From: Cristatella mucedo
Taxonomy: Eukaryota; Bryozoa; Phylactolaemata; Cristatellidae
Assembly (NCBI GenBank): GCA_009760855.2
Contig: WPIO01000001.1
Coordinates: 1,832,501-1,885,000 of the forward strand
Reading direction: 5' to 3'
Length of the DNA: 52,500 bases
In this document: positions 1 through 49,290 of the stretch, piece by piece
Layout: every line of letters begins with the position of its first letter
How positions within the stretch are numbered: position 1 is the stretch's first letter
Notes under the pieces: generated by a model
Told to the model about the DNA's origin: nothing
Seen by the model: the letters and a program-made list of their open reading frames with translations, nothing else
Database searches by the model: none
Translations under genes and position numbers: made by a program

Positions 1-186
1 CACGGTCTGCAAGGGCAAGGTTAAAGAGGTTGGTTAAAGGCAAGGCTAAGCGACCCGTATCGCATGAGTGGGTGGCAAAATGGTTACGCTGGAAGCAGTA
101 AGCACTAGGCTAGTGAGGAGGAAGTGTTTCATTGTATGATTTTACAGTGAGTGACTGGCACCTGGAAGTCGGTGTGCAGTTGGAAA
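1..186. other. Left edge, no feature recognised
   Basis: I see no coding block, tRNA-like box or element tail here. The expected first exon of REV3 is not visible. Confidence 0.4.
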
Positions 187-300
187 AAAGTTTAACTGAT
201 TTAGCTGCCTCATTTATTTAGCAGCAGACGAGCATTCACGGCTATTGCCACTACTTGCAGAGGTCAAAATAGGATCGCCCGCTGCAGGACCTAAACCCAA
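187..300 (-). mobile_element. SINE1, tRNA-derived, truncated
   Basis: On the minus strand this has the SINE1 end (AATGAGGC then GCTGATT-like block near 200-215), the GCCACT/CTGCAAG middle and a worn tRNA-like head with TCCTGCAGC. The same arrangement recurs at 25713, 33907, 41555, 46930, 47187 and 51975. It is truncated at the tRNA head. Confidence 0.65.
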
Positions 301-360
301 ACGGCCATGGATGGCGAAGAGCCAGCACCTCACACCGAGGCGAAGACCCCCGGGGGTTCG

Positions 361-1128
361 TAAAATTAGGGCTTGTTTAGATAAGGATACCACGTCCAAG
401 TTGGTCCATGCATTCGTGACATCTCGTCTCGACTTCTGCAACTCACTGCTTACTGGCCTACCAGCATGTGCGATCAGGCGATTGCAGCTGGTGCAAAACT
501 CTGCAGCTAGGCTTGTCTGTCGTGAGCGTCGCAGTTGCCACATTACTCCACTTCTCGCCGACCTGCACTGGTTACCAGTCAAGCAACGGATTGACTTCAA
601 GGTTTTGTCGCTCACTTTTAGGTCTCTTCATTCTATGGCTTCAGCCTATCTTTCAGATATACTACCCCATCAGGCAAAGCATCGTACCACTCGCTTTTCG
701 GAATCCAACAGTCTAGAAATACCTCGTACAAACCTTAAATCCTTTGGAGACCGTGCATTTAGCTCGTATGCTCCCACAGCCTGGAACTCCCTCCCGACCT
801 GCATCAGAACATCCCCTGACCTGACCACATTTAAAAGAAACTTAAAAACATACCTATTTAGGACAGCATTTAGTGGGTCCTTGTGATTCGTCCTCGATGT
901 GCTTATGCGTGCTGACACTGTTCATGCTGCCACTAACCACATTTGTATGCTGACCCAGTGCATGTAACCCCTAACCATGTTATTCATTTTGTTTGTTTTT
1001 CAAGCATGATTTTACTTACTATTCTATTGCGTATCACTTTGCAGCAAATGTAAAGCGCCTAGAAAGAGATTAAGTTCTCTGAGGGCGCTTTATCAAGTGC
1101 AATATTATTATTATTATTATTATTACAA
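361..1128 (+). mobile_element. LINE A (CR1/L2-like), 5'-truncated, 3' end with (ATT)n
   Basis: The open frame to the stop at 884-886 encodes the C-terminal part of a CR1/L2-type reverse transcriptase protein (LDFCNSLLTGLPACAIRRLQ, LHWLPVKQRIDFKVLSLTF, AWNSLPTCIR). The 3' UTR follows with AAAGCGCCTAGAAAGAG...GGGCGCTTT and an (ATT)n tail at about 1106-1126. The coding part is intact, so the copy is fairly young, but it lacks the endonuclease and most of the RT. Confidence 0.88.
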
Positions 1129-1129
1129 T

Positions 1130-1600
1130 GGCTCAATAGAAGATTTCTTGAAACTAAACGACGATATAACTGAACTGCTTCTCGTAGGACACCCTAACTG
1201 CTACACTAGTTTCAGCCTCCTCGTGCACTCAGGTCCTGTGTGGACAATAAATTAGCTGTTCCATTCCTCTGCTTAAAGATCGCTGGAGAAAGAAGCTTTA
1301 GCTCTGCAGGTCCCAGACTGTGGAGCTCGCCTCCACGATTCTTATGAAACGACAACTAGTCTCCTGCTGCCGACACTGGCTCATCCTTTTCAGCGGTCCT
1401 GAGCTGCTACTTCTATGCTACTCACTACCTCAACTGCTCTCCTAACTCTGCTATGCTTCCCACTTTCTCTTTGTTGCGTGAGACGAAGTCTTTTGGGTAC
1501 CGAATGGGTACCGAAAGCCGCTTAGGCTGTGAGTGTGCTATACAAAACTCTCCTGCGTAACGCCCACATGGTCTTTATGACTTTGTGGAGTTACAGACTG
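1130..1600 (+). mobile_element. LINE B 3' fragment
   Basis: This matches the 3' part of the LINE B copy at 43860-45630: LKLNDD-like start, CVDNKLAVPFLRLK-like stretch, then the 3' UTR with TTCCCACTTTCTCTTTGTT and CACATGGTCTTTATGACTTTG. It joins the end of the LINE A copy and has an internal deletion between about 1200 and 1205. Confidence 0.75.
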
Positions 1601-1994
1601 AGATACATTACACAATGGATGCATAGCAGTGCACGTGGCCGAGGGAGTTGCAGAGCTTGTTTTGCCAGATGACTTTGATCCTGCTCAGTACGTTTAGACT
1701 GAGCATGCCATGCCAGTGCCCCATCGATTCGCACTGAATCTGTCCCTACCGTGATGCAAGTGTGCCTGCAGCATCGTGCAAGGCCATCAGTGGTTGTTTG
1801 CTGCAACGAGCCACGGGGGTGGGTGGAGAGGGCATCAACAGGGGGAGAGAGGGGGCATCAAGATGGTGCCGCGCTGTTGTTGTAAATGAGGCGAGGAACG
1901 ATGGCCTGTGGGCTCTGGGAGGGCTGGCTTTGAAACTTGACATTGAACGACGAGACCCCATGCCATCCAAAGATCCTAGCCCTCTTTAAAGATC

Positions 1995-2046
<52 letters not shown>

Positions 2047-2264
2047 TCTCTTGGATCCAAGATTTTTTTGAGATTAAAGCCAGCTTTGAAACTTGACATT
2101 GAACGACGAGACCCCTGTCATCTTTTGAGAGGGAACGCGGTGGATGGGTGGCCCGGGTCGTTTGGTCGCCGTTTGCTGTCGCCCATGGAAGGAGGCGAGC
2201 TGGCGGGCATTGCTCCTCGTTCCGCGTTGCATCGTCGGCTCTTATCCCCCTCTCCTCGTCGCAG
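1601..2264. repeat. Upstream of first recognised exon: GA microsatellite flanked by a 33-bp direct repeat
   Basis: (GA)n runs from about 1998 to 2042. An identical 33-bp sequence starting GCTTTGAAACTTGACATTGA occurs at 1927-1959 and 2083-2115. No exon is evident up to the acceptor at 2264. Confidence 0.7.
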
Positions 2265-40107
<37,843 letters not shown>

Positions 40108-40224
40108 ATTTGCCCTCAGTTTTGGACAATCGGCTGCAGCCATGTATTATTATGAGCTGCCCTGGATTATCCTACCTGCCATATTGACTGTGATAAACTA
40201 TAGGCTGTGATGTAATGACTGGTT

Positions 40225-40230
40225 AATAAA
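40225..40230 (+). terminator. Polyadenylation signal of REV3
   Basis: AATAAA lies 117 bases after the REV3 stop codon. It is the first canonical signal downstream, so a short 3' UTR of about 140 bases is likely. Confidence 0.6.
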
Positions 40231-40443
40231 TGCAAAAAGCGAAATGTCATGCCCATTTGAATCCAAAGCTCTTTAAGTACCGTTGCAACATACTGCACCG
40301 TTGGTCCGAAGCACGAGCGTTTCGTTTCCATATTTGCCGGCCACTGTCCAGCTCTGTGGTTGAGTTGTATGCTAATCGAAAATGGAATTGGAGTCTGTTA
40401 GGTCGGAGTCGTGAGTTTGGTCGGTACAATCGTTCTTCTTGCA

Positions 40444-40563
40444 GTGAGGTGCATCATCGGTGGAACGAAGATCCTGTATGGAAAGTTGGTTGCCAGCTGG
40501 GCTCTTGTTACTGCCATATTAGAGTATCAGCTGCTGAAAGGTGTTGCAAAAATTATTGGTTAG
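40444..40563 (+). CDS. Weak exon candidate downstream of REV3
   Basis: After a good acceptor (CGTTCTTCTTGCAG) the frame encodes RCIIGGTKILYGKLVASWAL, TAILEYQLLKGVAKIIG and a stop, with a possible membrane helix. I do not recognise it and could not find a matching upstream exon, so it may be chance. Confidence 0.2.
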   Translation: MRCIIGGTKILYGKLVASWALVTAILEYQLLKGVAKIIG

Positions 40564-40799
40564 GCCGGTAGCACTTGTGAATTCCTTTTGTCAGGTGACT
40601 ACGACTGCTGGCAGGCAGCAGACATACTGCATCGACATCCTGGTGGCCTTTGTTCATCGGTGAAAACTGACTGATTGTACCCTTTGCTACTTTGCAGAGG
40701 AATTTATGAAGCCGATCTACTGTGCAAGCTCTGCTGTTTGAGTGAGTCACGACCCTCTGTTTGGAGACATTGCCTCTATGGTGTTGCACTTGCTTTTGC

Positions 40800-40821
40800 T
40801 TTACTCTCTCCTCTGTCTCTG

Positions 40822-40918
<97 letters not shown>

Positions 40919-41011
40919 ACTCTCTGTCTTCTCTCTCTCTCTCTTTCTCTCTGTCACTATCTGTCTTCTCTCTCTCTCTCTCTTTCTCTCTGTCACTCTC
41001 TGTCTTTGTCT

Positions 41012-41051
<40 letters not shown>

Positions 41052-41062
41052 CTGTCTGTCTG

Positions 41063-41094
<32 letters not shown>

Positions 41095-41125
41095 TCTCTC
41101 CTCTGTCTGTCTGTCTGTCTGTCTG

Positions 41126-41192
<67 letters not shown>

Positions 41193-41194
41193 AA

Positions 41195-41247
<53 letters not shown>
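40800..41247 (+). repeat. Compound (CT)n / (CTGT)n microsatellite
   Basis: About 450 bases of alternating CT and CTGT blocks with a repeating CTCTGTCACTCTCTGTCTTC segment. It is open in several frames only because the repeat has no stops. It is not coding. Confidence 0.95.
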
Positions 41248-41250
<3 letters not shown>

Positions 41251-41554
41251 TACATGCCTGCCTTTATACGACTGCTTTCATAGCACACCTATGGCATGTA
41301 GCTCAGCTCAGCCACGTGCGACTTGTGCCGGTCAGCAGGCTGGAGGGCAGGGGTCAGCGGGCTAGAGGCGTTTGGTTCCTTGCAGCAGCCTCTGGTGACC
41401 TAAAGCAAATAGCTCGCTGTTGCAGCAGCTTTCGTACCTCGTCGTCTCCTTGACTAGGTGAAAGTTCCATTTAGTCTTGAGAGCTTGCCTTGTGATGTCA
41501 CGTGATCTGGTTTTGCTTATGGCTGCTGTTGATATAAGTCGATTGTAGGTAGCC

Positions 41555-41712
41555 CAGGGGAAAGGTGTTTGCACTTAAAACCCTGGCCGTTGGTTCCAGT
41601 CCTGGCATAGAAAATTCTCTCTATTGCCTGTTGAAGCCGGGTTGATAGCCGCCAAGACTCTTCTGATGCTATGTGATGAGGCTGTTGAATCAACTGGCCT
41701 TTGCTTTACTTT
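41555..41712 (+). mobile_element. SINE1 copy
   Basis: The head has GCCGTTGGTTCCAGTCCTGG (worn B box), the body has CTATTGCCTGTTGAAGCC and GATAGCCGCCAAGACTCTTC, and the end has GATGAGGCTGTTGAATCAAC. Confidence 0.75.
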
Positions 41713-42061
41713 TTTTTAAGTGCATGGCACAAAAGAGGACATAAACTCGCAGAGGAGTTGAATGCTGGAAGATAGCAAACACTTGTAACTGGTAGGAATA
41801 GTTGCCCAGAGCCTTCAGGCATTTAAATAGCATTCTAGAGCAGAAGATAAAAATATGAGTGCAAAAATTAAACATTTTAAGTGTGGAATAAGGCTTCAAT
41901 CTCGAGTGCTTGCAGATGCTTGGTCCTCTCATATTTTGTTTCTATTGTGGTGTTATCATGTTTTTGTTTTTCGTATACTCGCTTTATCGTTATATTTTAT
42001 TTATCAACAGCATATGCTATTCCATTGGATTAGTGCACAGCCGAGTGTAGCAACGGCTGGC
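41713..42061. other. A/T-rich spacer, no named content
   Basis: No coding block or element boundary is recognised between the SINE1 and SINE2 copies. Confidence 0.5.
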
Positions 42062-42063
42062 TA

Positions 42064-42205
42064 ATAATAAAAATAAAATTCATCTGTATAGCACCCTGAG
42101 AGAACGTAATCTCTATTCAGGTGCTTCACACTTGCCACTGCCTCGGTAAGCAACTGCATTCACCTTGACCTGGTCGGGGCAAGCACGTTAACCACCAGTA
42201 TGGCA
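42064..42205 (-). mobile_element. SINE2 copy, minus strand
   Basis: The tail GCACCCTGAGAGAACGTAAT...TCAGGTGCTTCACAC (42091-42132) and the head GACCTGGTCGGGGCAAGCAC with TTAACCACCAGTATGGCAGC match SINE2 at 26675. The tail hairpin stem carries a paired change (GCACC/GGTGC instead of GCGCC/GGCGC). Confidence 0.75.
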
Positions 42206-42810
42206 GCTACTCAACTTGCCCACAAGGGAGGTAAGCAGCCAGAGGTCGTCCACGTCTGACCTCCGCCGTTCGTCTTGTCGTGGCAACTCTGCCTGCCGCT
42301 GCCACCTACTTAGGAGTAGCTGCTGAGATGTTACTGTTCGCTGCTTCCTCTCGACTTCAGCTTTCGACTTCCTCTCGTCTGAATCGCTCCTGAATCGCTG
42401 CTAGCCATCGGGCGCTGAACTTAACGCTTGTCTCTTTACAGCCGAAGCTGCAGCTGGCATTCCAGCTCTCAGCCTGCAACTGGACGCACAGCAGTCCATC
42501 AAACAGCTATCAGTCTGAGCTGCTCGAGCGATTGCCAGCCTCAGCCCAAGCTTGGGGGCGGGCTGTCTTGCTGATCACGTGACTTTTGATCGCTCTCTTC
42601 TCTTCCTCTTTCCGTGCTGGACAGACGCTTCTCTCCACTCTCTCTTACTCTTGCTCTCACTCCCTGTACTAAGTCGTTTGGCATTAAACAACAATGTCGT
42701 CTGATGCATCGAGTTATCAGACTATCAATCCCAACAGCCTGCTTGCCGTCTGCAAACTGTGTCATGGCACCTTTGCACATCACGATGGATCTTGTACTCC
42801 TGGCGACAGT
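42206..42810. other. Spacer, no named content
   Basis: GC-balanced sequence with a CTCTTCTCTTCCTCTTTC-type stretch near 42592. No gene is recognised. Confidence 0.5.
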
Positions 42811-42811
42811 A

Positions 42812-43157
42812 ATTCTGGACTCCCTCCCGACCTGCGTCAGAACATCCCCTGACCTGACCACATTTAAAAAGAATTTAAAAACACCAATTTATGACAGCAT
42901 TTAGTGGGTCCCTGTGTTTCGTCCTTTATGTGCTTATGCGTGCTGACACTGTGCATGCTGCCACTAACCACATTTGCATGCTGACCCTGTGCAGGTCACC
43001 CCTAACCATGTTATTCATTTTGTTTGTTTATCAAGCATGATTTTACTCACCATTCAATTGCATTTCCCTTTGCAGCAAATGTAAAGCGCCTAGATAGAGA
43101 TTGAGTCCTCTGAGGGTGCTTTATCAAGTGTATTATTATTATTATTATTACTATTAT
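42812..43157 (+). mobile_element. LINE A 3' end
   Basis: Short C-terminal coding remnant (LDSLPTCVRTSPDLTTFKKN), full 3' UTR (CATGCTGCCACTAACCACAT), hairpin AAAGCGCCTAGATAGAG...GGGTGCTTT and (ATT)n at about 43131-43155. Confidence 0.85.
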
Positions 43158-43859
43158 AGTACTGCGACTCGTCGTTGTGCCGTCAGTCCGCTCCCGATTG
43201 GCCTTTCGCCCTGCACTCGTCTCGGCAATCGGCGCTTATGGGGTTTGGTCAAATTTGTGCATCTGCCGTCATTTGCTGTTTCCTTTTTGCTATGGGTAGT
43301 GTGGAAATCGATGTAGCAGCTCTAGCGAGTTGCATCGACCAGCCGCTCCAGAGATGTCGCAGCAAACTTTGCCCGCCACCCCGACGTTTCCCGGTAATGC
43401 CTCCTCACTTTTGGCTTGTCTCAGGTCTCCTTTTTATTGGTCCTTTACTGCCGCTCGTGATTGGTTCTGCAACGGTACCTCGTTGCCATCACAACCAAGT
43501 GGCCTGCCGCTCGTAGTAGTAGTAGCAGTAGCAGTAGTCCCTATCAGCCACTTGCATCTGCCACCTGCCGCTCCCACCTGGTGCTCATCAGACTGACTGA
43601 GCTGCACTGTTCCCACGTTTGGCACCGAAGAATGCCTGCGAATCAGATCCGGGTCACTGCTATCCACGACTCACACCGATGACAACGTCTTACAGGCACT
43701 GCACATCCCACCTGTGTCGCTTCTCGGGCGCCGGAACGGCAGCATTTGTATTAGTGCCCACCGATAGCTTTTAATAGGCAGCCTTTCCGGCGTGGTGCTG
43801 CTAAGCAACCGACCGGCTACTCTAAACTCTAGAACTTTGAGTTGGACCGCGCCCTTAGA

Positions 43860-45630
43860 CCACGTTCCTTACAAGGTTCTCCGAGGTTTCTGCATGCGAT
43901 GTGGCTACCTTAATAAAATCAAGCAAAAAGAGCTCGTCTCCTGACGACCCTATACCTTCATCTCTGTGGTCTTCACTGGCAGTCCAACTTAGCCCTGCCA
44001 TAACCAAGATTGTTAATGCTTCTCTGGGAAAAGGGGTCGTCCCCAAGTCCTTCAAATCGGCAATCGTTCGACCCATACTTAAAAAGCCTGGATTAGATAC
44101 AGAGATCCTTGCAAACTGTCGCCCTGTTTCCCTTCTCCCTTTCTTGTCAAAGATTCTTGAAAAAATGGTTGCTAAGCAGCTAGTTGAACATATTAAAAAT
44201 AATGAAATGTCAGAAACATTGCAATCAGGATTCAAGAGACAGCACTCCACTGAAACTGCTATCCTCCGTGTTGACAATGACATTCTACATGGCAACGACG
44301 ACGGGAATGTCACTGCCCTAGCTCTGCTAGATCTGTCTGCTGCCTTCGACACCATCATGATCATGATGTTCTGCTTGAACGATTGAGAACGACGATCAGT
44401 CTGGCAGTCGACGCGTGGTTTTAATTCTACTTGTCTGGTCGTGTTCAATCCGTGTCGTGTGAGGGTCAGGTCTCACACACGAGAAGGGGCACCTGTGGAG
44501 TCCTTCAAGGGTCTGCACTCGGTCTCTTGCTGTTCTCCATTTATACTCAACCTCTGTGGAAAGTGATTAAGGCCCATGGAGTAGGATATCACTTTTATGC
44601 TGACGATACTCAGTTGCATTTGTCATTCAAACTGTCGGAATATGCTGCAGCAACTGAAAAATTGAATGCTTGCCTTGCCGACATTCGATCCTGGATGTCG
44701 GAAAACCTGAAATTGAATGACGATAAAACCGAACTACTGCTCATAGGACACCCAAAGTGTATGGCTGGATAAAAAGGCTTTGCTCTTCTAATAGGCGATG
44801 CTGTTGTGCGACCATCACCACGTGTTCGAAATTTAGTTGTCGTTTTCGACAACTGCCTCAATTTTAAAAGCTTCATTCAGAAGACTGCTCTGCAGCTAGC
44901 CATCACGTCTGACCCTTATCCAAGATTAGGACCTGTCTTCCACAGTGTCTTGCAAAAAAATTAACTAGCTTCGTAGTTCTGTCTCGGCTTGATTATTGCA
45001 ATTCCCTATTGGCTGGCCTACCAAAAAAAGCGATTAGGCCACTGCAGCTGACTATGAATATGGCTGCAAGGCTTGTCTTCACGTCCCAGAGGTTTGAGCA
45101 CGTGTCTCCTTTGCTAAAAGAGCTAGGGTGGATGCCGGTTAAGCAACAGATTCAGAGCAAGGTTCTTACGCTGACCCACAAGGCCGCCACGGCTTGGCTC
45201 CTTCGTACCTAGCTAAACTGCTGCATCAGTTTCAGCCTGTTCGAGCCCTCAGATCCTGTGTGGACAATAAACTAGCTGTCCCATTCCTCCGCTTAAAGAC
45301 CGTTGGCGACAGAAGCTTTAGCTCTGCAGGTCCTAGACTGTGGAGCTCCCTTTCGAAATTCTTACGCAACGACAACTGCTCTACTACTGCCGACTATGTA
45401 TGGCTCATCCTTTTCAGCGGTCCTGAGCTGCTAATTCCATGCCACTCACGACCTCAACTGCTCTCCTGACTCTGCTATGCTTCCCACTTTCTCTTTGTTT
45501 CGCGAGACGAAGTCTGTTGGCTACCGAACGCGTACCGAAAGCCGCTTAGGCTGCGAGTGTGCATACTTTACTGTATACTTTGGCTATACAAAACTCTCCT
45601 GCGTAACACCCACATGGTCTTTATGACTTT
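43860..45630 (+). mobile_element. LINE B, longest plus-strand copy with reverse transcriptase
   Basis: The RT fingers are at 43901-44386 (PDDPIPSSLWSSLAVQL, FKSAIVRPILKKPGLD, NCRPVSLLPFLSKILEKMV, QHSTETAILRV, ALLDLSAAFDTI). The palm is at 44431-44772 with GVLQGSALGLLLFSIY and YADD at 44596-44607, then LKLNDDKTELLLIGHP. The C-terminal blocks lie at 45009-45469. Stops and shifts occur near 44383, 44772 and 45200, so the copy is dead. It belongs to the CR1/L2/jockey group but differs clearly from LINE A in its 3' UTR (GTAACACCCACATGGTC) and lacks the (ATT)n tail. Confidence 0.92.
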
Positions 45631-46572
45631 GTGGAGTTACAGGCAGACGGAGATGCGTGCCGTGCAATTTAATTGCCTGCAGCCTGCTCCTGCTGCAGCC
45701 TTTTATGCTGCTCTCTCTGCTTCTCTGCTGCTACAGAACTGCCTGCCTGCTAGCTCAGTAGTGGTGGTGGTAGCAACGGCTGGCTACTTACCCAACTTAC
45801 CCAATAGTGAGGTCAGTCCAATGTAGGTGAGACCTGACGCCTGACCTCCATCGTGTCGCAGCTAAAAAGGGGCGCATATCTCATGCTGCCTGAGCAGACC
45901 TAGCAGACGCTCGCTTCTCTGCCTGCCGTCAGCCTGATCAGACCTCTTAATCCTTCTGCGTTCGTGAGCAAATAAATGGTCTAGAACCAAACAGTATGCT
46001 ATTCAAACAACGCACGCACAGGCCAACACGAGTCCTAGCTGACGATAGCAGTGTGAAATTCGTCTTGAAATTGATTTGTAAAGCCAGCACGTGACCAGGG
46101 TCGGCACACAGTCAGGTTCGCAATCCACCAATGCGGCATTGTAACCAAAAAGGCCTACTCCTGCAGATATTTAAAGTCTCAGATCGGCACGTTCAGATTT
46201 GCTTTGCAGCCCAATACAGTGGGATGGGCTCTTACAACAGGCTCACGTTCATATATGAGATGACTTGGTGGTTCGGTTTAACTAAGTATAGCGATTTGCT
46301 ATCAAGTCAGCCAACCAGGTCAAGTTTGGATTGTTGTTGTTGAGTCTCGAGTAGGCCTAAAGTAAATGTTTCACCACGACCAATTGCTTCCTACACTGTT
46401 ACTTTCCCTATACTCATTAGCATACTCATCATACATCATACACTCATTACACTTCGGCCATTAATTTTTATCCTCGAGCTTTCGTCCTAGTACATTTTAC
46501 ATTTTGAAATGAAAATGGACGAAAGCTCTTTGCATTTTCCCTGTTAATTAAGTAACTTACATTAGCATATAT

Positions 46573-46573
<1 letters not shown>
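45631..46573. other. Spacer, no named content
   Basis: No gene or element is recognised. There are short GGT and CTG runs near 45765. Confidence 0.5.

Positions 46574-46619
<46 letters not shown>
46574..46619 (+). repeat. (CA)n microsatellite
   Basis: About 22 CA units followed by ATATATATA. Confidence 0.97.
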
Positions 46620-46628
<9 letters not shown>

Positions 46629-46929
46629 TATTCACAGTAGCTTACATTTTCACTGTGCCCCTAGTCTCAGAAACAGCATCAGACCAGCCCAAGCGAACTC
46701 TCTAAAATTAGTCTACAACATGCGGTCTCCTTTTTAGCACGAGAGTGCAACTAAATAACGTAACTCTCGTCATTTAAGAACACATTCGAGCGATGGCCAG
46801 ACTGCGATACTGGCAAGCAGAATTAATCGACAGACTGAACGAGGCGGGAGGGGAGCCTATTTGCTGCCTCCTACAGCGTCCTAAATGGGAAATACCAGAG
46901 CTAGCCAGCTAAACGACGGTATCTCGTCC

Positions 46930-47075
46930 TGGTACGAAGCCTAGGGTGCTGGCACTTGTAGACCTACAGGTCTTGGGTTCGCATCCTTTGCTGCCCACTG
47001 CAAGTGTGGTGATAGCCACCAATGCTCTTCTGCCGTTATAAAAATGAGGCTATTTGACAGACTACAATCCACTTT
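46930..47075 (+). mobile_element. SINE1 copy
   Basis: The head has an A-box-like AGCCTAGGGTGCTGGCACTT and the B box TTGGGTTCGCATCC. The body has GCCCACTGCAAGTGTGGTGA and TAGCCACCAATGCTCTTCTG, and the end has AATGAGGCTATTTGACAGAC. Confidence 0.8.
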
Positions 47076-47186
47076 TTTTACTTTTTACTTTGCACCATCC
47101 ATGAGCATCAAAGTAGTCTCAATTGAGAAATATATAAATATATGGCCAGATAGTGGTGTAAATTTAGCGAAGGCAGTTTGAAAGTA

Positions 47187-47320
47187 AGTAGGCTGATTTA
47201 ACACTCATTTATGTAGCAGCAGAAGAGCCTTCGCCACCGCTTGCAGAGGTCAATACAGAATCGACCGCTGCAGGACTCGAACCCGCGATCCGGGTCGTGG
47301 AGAGCGAGCAAATTGTTCCT
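47187..47320 (-). mobile_element. SINE1 copy, minus strand
   Basis: The end block GGCTGATTTAACACTCATTT, the body GCCTTCGCCACCGCTTGCAG and the head GCAGGACTCGAACCCGCGAT, which is a very good reversed B box, are followed by a GGGTCGTGGAGAGC stretch. Confidence 0.82.
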
Positions 47321-47402
47321 GTGCAAGGCCTTACTTTAAAAATGTATTCTAACGTGGAGAGCGAACCCAAGACCCTGAGATGAAAGCTCAGCGAAATTAG
47401 TG

Positions 47403-47612
47403 GCAATAATAATAATTATTATAATTCACTTGATAAAGCGCGCTCAGAGAACTCAATCTCTCTCTCTAGGCGCTTTACATTTGCTGCAAAGGGAAATGCA
47501 ATTGAATGGTGAGTACTATCATGCTTGATAAACAAACAAAATGAATAACATGGTTAGGGGTGACATGCACAGGGTCAGCATGCAAATGTGGTTAGTGGCA
47601 GCATGCACAACC
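47403..47612 (-). mobile_element. LINE A tail and 3' UTR, minus strand
   Basis: (AAT)n, hairpin GCGCGCTCAGAGAACTCAAT...GGCGCTTTAC and the LINE A 3' UTR up to GGTTAGTGGCAGCATGCACA. Confidence 0.85.
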
Positions 47613-47829
47613 TTAGCCAGATCAAGAGTCAAAACTCGGTAGCCTTAAGCGACGTACCTTACGTACCTTACTTTTATTAACACGACCTAAACTACCAACC
47701 ACTTTGAATTTCCTGTGGATTTGAGGCGAATTCGAGTGGATTATGGTAGTGGCCAGAGTCTTTGGAGTGCGTTTGCATGAGAACCCGCAAACATGATTGC
47801 ATGAAATTTAATGGGTACATATATATCTC

Positions 47830-49290
47830 CATCTGTAACTCCAAGAAGCCACACAGACTTCGCGGGCATTATGCAGGAGAGTTTTGTACGGCGCTGTCAC
47901 AGCCTAAGCGGCTTTCGCTAGCCAATAGACTTTATCTCACGAAACAAAGAGAAAGTGGGAAGCACAGCAGAGTCACGAGAGCAGTTTAGGAAGTGAGTAA
48001 CATGGAAGTAGCAGCTCAGGACCGCTGGAAAGGATGTGCCACTGTCGGCAGCCGGAGAGTGGTTGTCGTTGCGTAAGAATCGTGGAAGTGAGTTAAGCAG
48101 TTGAGGACCTGCAGAGCTAAAGATTTTGTCGCCAACGGTATTTAAGCGGATGAATTGAACAGCGAATTTAATGTCCATACAGGACCCGAGGGTGTGAGGA
48201 GGCTGAAACTGGTCCAGCAGTTCAGTCAAGTATGGAGGAGCCAAACCATAGCGGGCCTTGTGGGTCAGAGCGTAAGAGCTTTGCTCTGTATCCGTTGATC
48301 AACCGGCAGTCATCCTAACTCTTTTAGCAAAGGAGACACGTGGTCAAACCTCTGGGATTTACGAACTAGTCTTGCAGCCATATTCATAGCCAGCTGCTGT
48401 GGCCTAGTGGCTTTCTTGGTAGCCAAGTTAAAAAGGAATTCAACTAATCTAGCCGAGACAGAACCAAGGAGCTAGTTGAATTTTTCGTAAGCCACCGTGG
48501 AAGACAGCTCTTAATTTTACCTAGGGATCGGACGTGATGGCTAGCTGTGGAAGCAATCTTCCTAGCGAAGCTTTCAACATTTAGCCAGCTGTCAAAGGCG
48601 ACATCTAAATTCTCAGCAGAATGTGATGGTCGCACAACAGCATCACCTATTAAAAGACCAAAGCCTTCTAGTCCAGCCGCAGGCTTGGGGTACCCTATGA
48701 GCAGTGGGGGTGTCACAGGAGCTTCGCTTTATCTTTAGCTTAAGGAAATTTGCCGACATCCAAGATCGAATGTTTGGAAGGCAACCATTCAGTTTATCAG
48801 TCGTTAAAGCAGACTCCGATGGTTTAAATGACAAATACAGCTGACTATTGTCAGCATAAAAGGGATATCCTATTTCATTGGCCTGGATCACTTTTCTCAG
48901 AAGTTGAGTGTAAATGAAGATTAGCAATGGACAGAGGACGGACCCTCGACGGACTCCACGGGTGACTGGTCTGGTAGATGAGACCTGACCCCCACACCAC
49001 ACGGATTGAACACAATCGGACAAGCACGATTTGAATCACGCCAGTGCCTTGTCTGCAAGACCGGTTGTTATTCCCAATCCTTCAATTAGGACATCGTTAT
49101 CAATGGTGTCGAAGGTAGCTGATAGATCCAGCAGGGCCAGGGCAGCTACATTCTCGCTATCGTTGCTGCATAGGATGTCATTGGTTACACGGAGGAGAGC
49201 AGTTTCAGTGGAGTGCTGCCTCTTGAACCCCGATTAAATATATACAACTCTGATATTTAATTTTTCCATCTGTGCTGCCAGCTGCTTAAC
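47830..49290 (-). mobile_element. LINE B, long minus-strand copy
   Basis: On the minus strand, from right to left, come the RT fingers end, YLSDCVQSVWCGGQVS-like palm start, GVRRGSVLCPLLIFIY, the catalytic box changed to YADN (near 48850), LNGCLPNIRSWMSANFLKL, IGDAVVRPSHSAENLDVAFD, LAPPYLTELLDQFQP and the LINE B 3' UTR ending near 47830. Frameshifts and stops abound. The Asp-to-Asn change in the YADD box would itself inactivate it. Confidence 0.85.

Noticed and set aside
40675-41453. Long Ser/Leu-rich and Arg/Glu-rich open frames on both strands
   Set aside because: They are translations of the CT/CTGT microsatellite.
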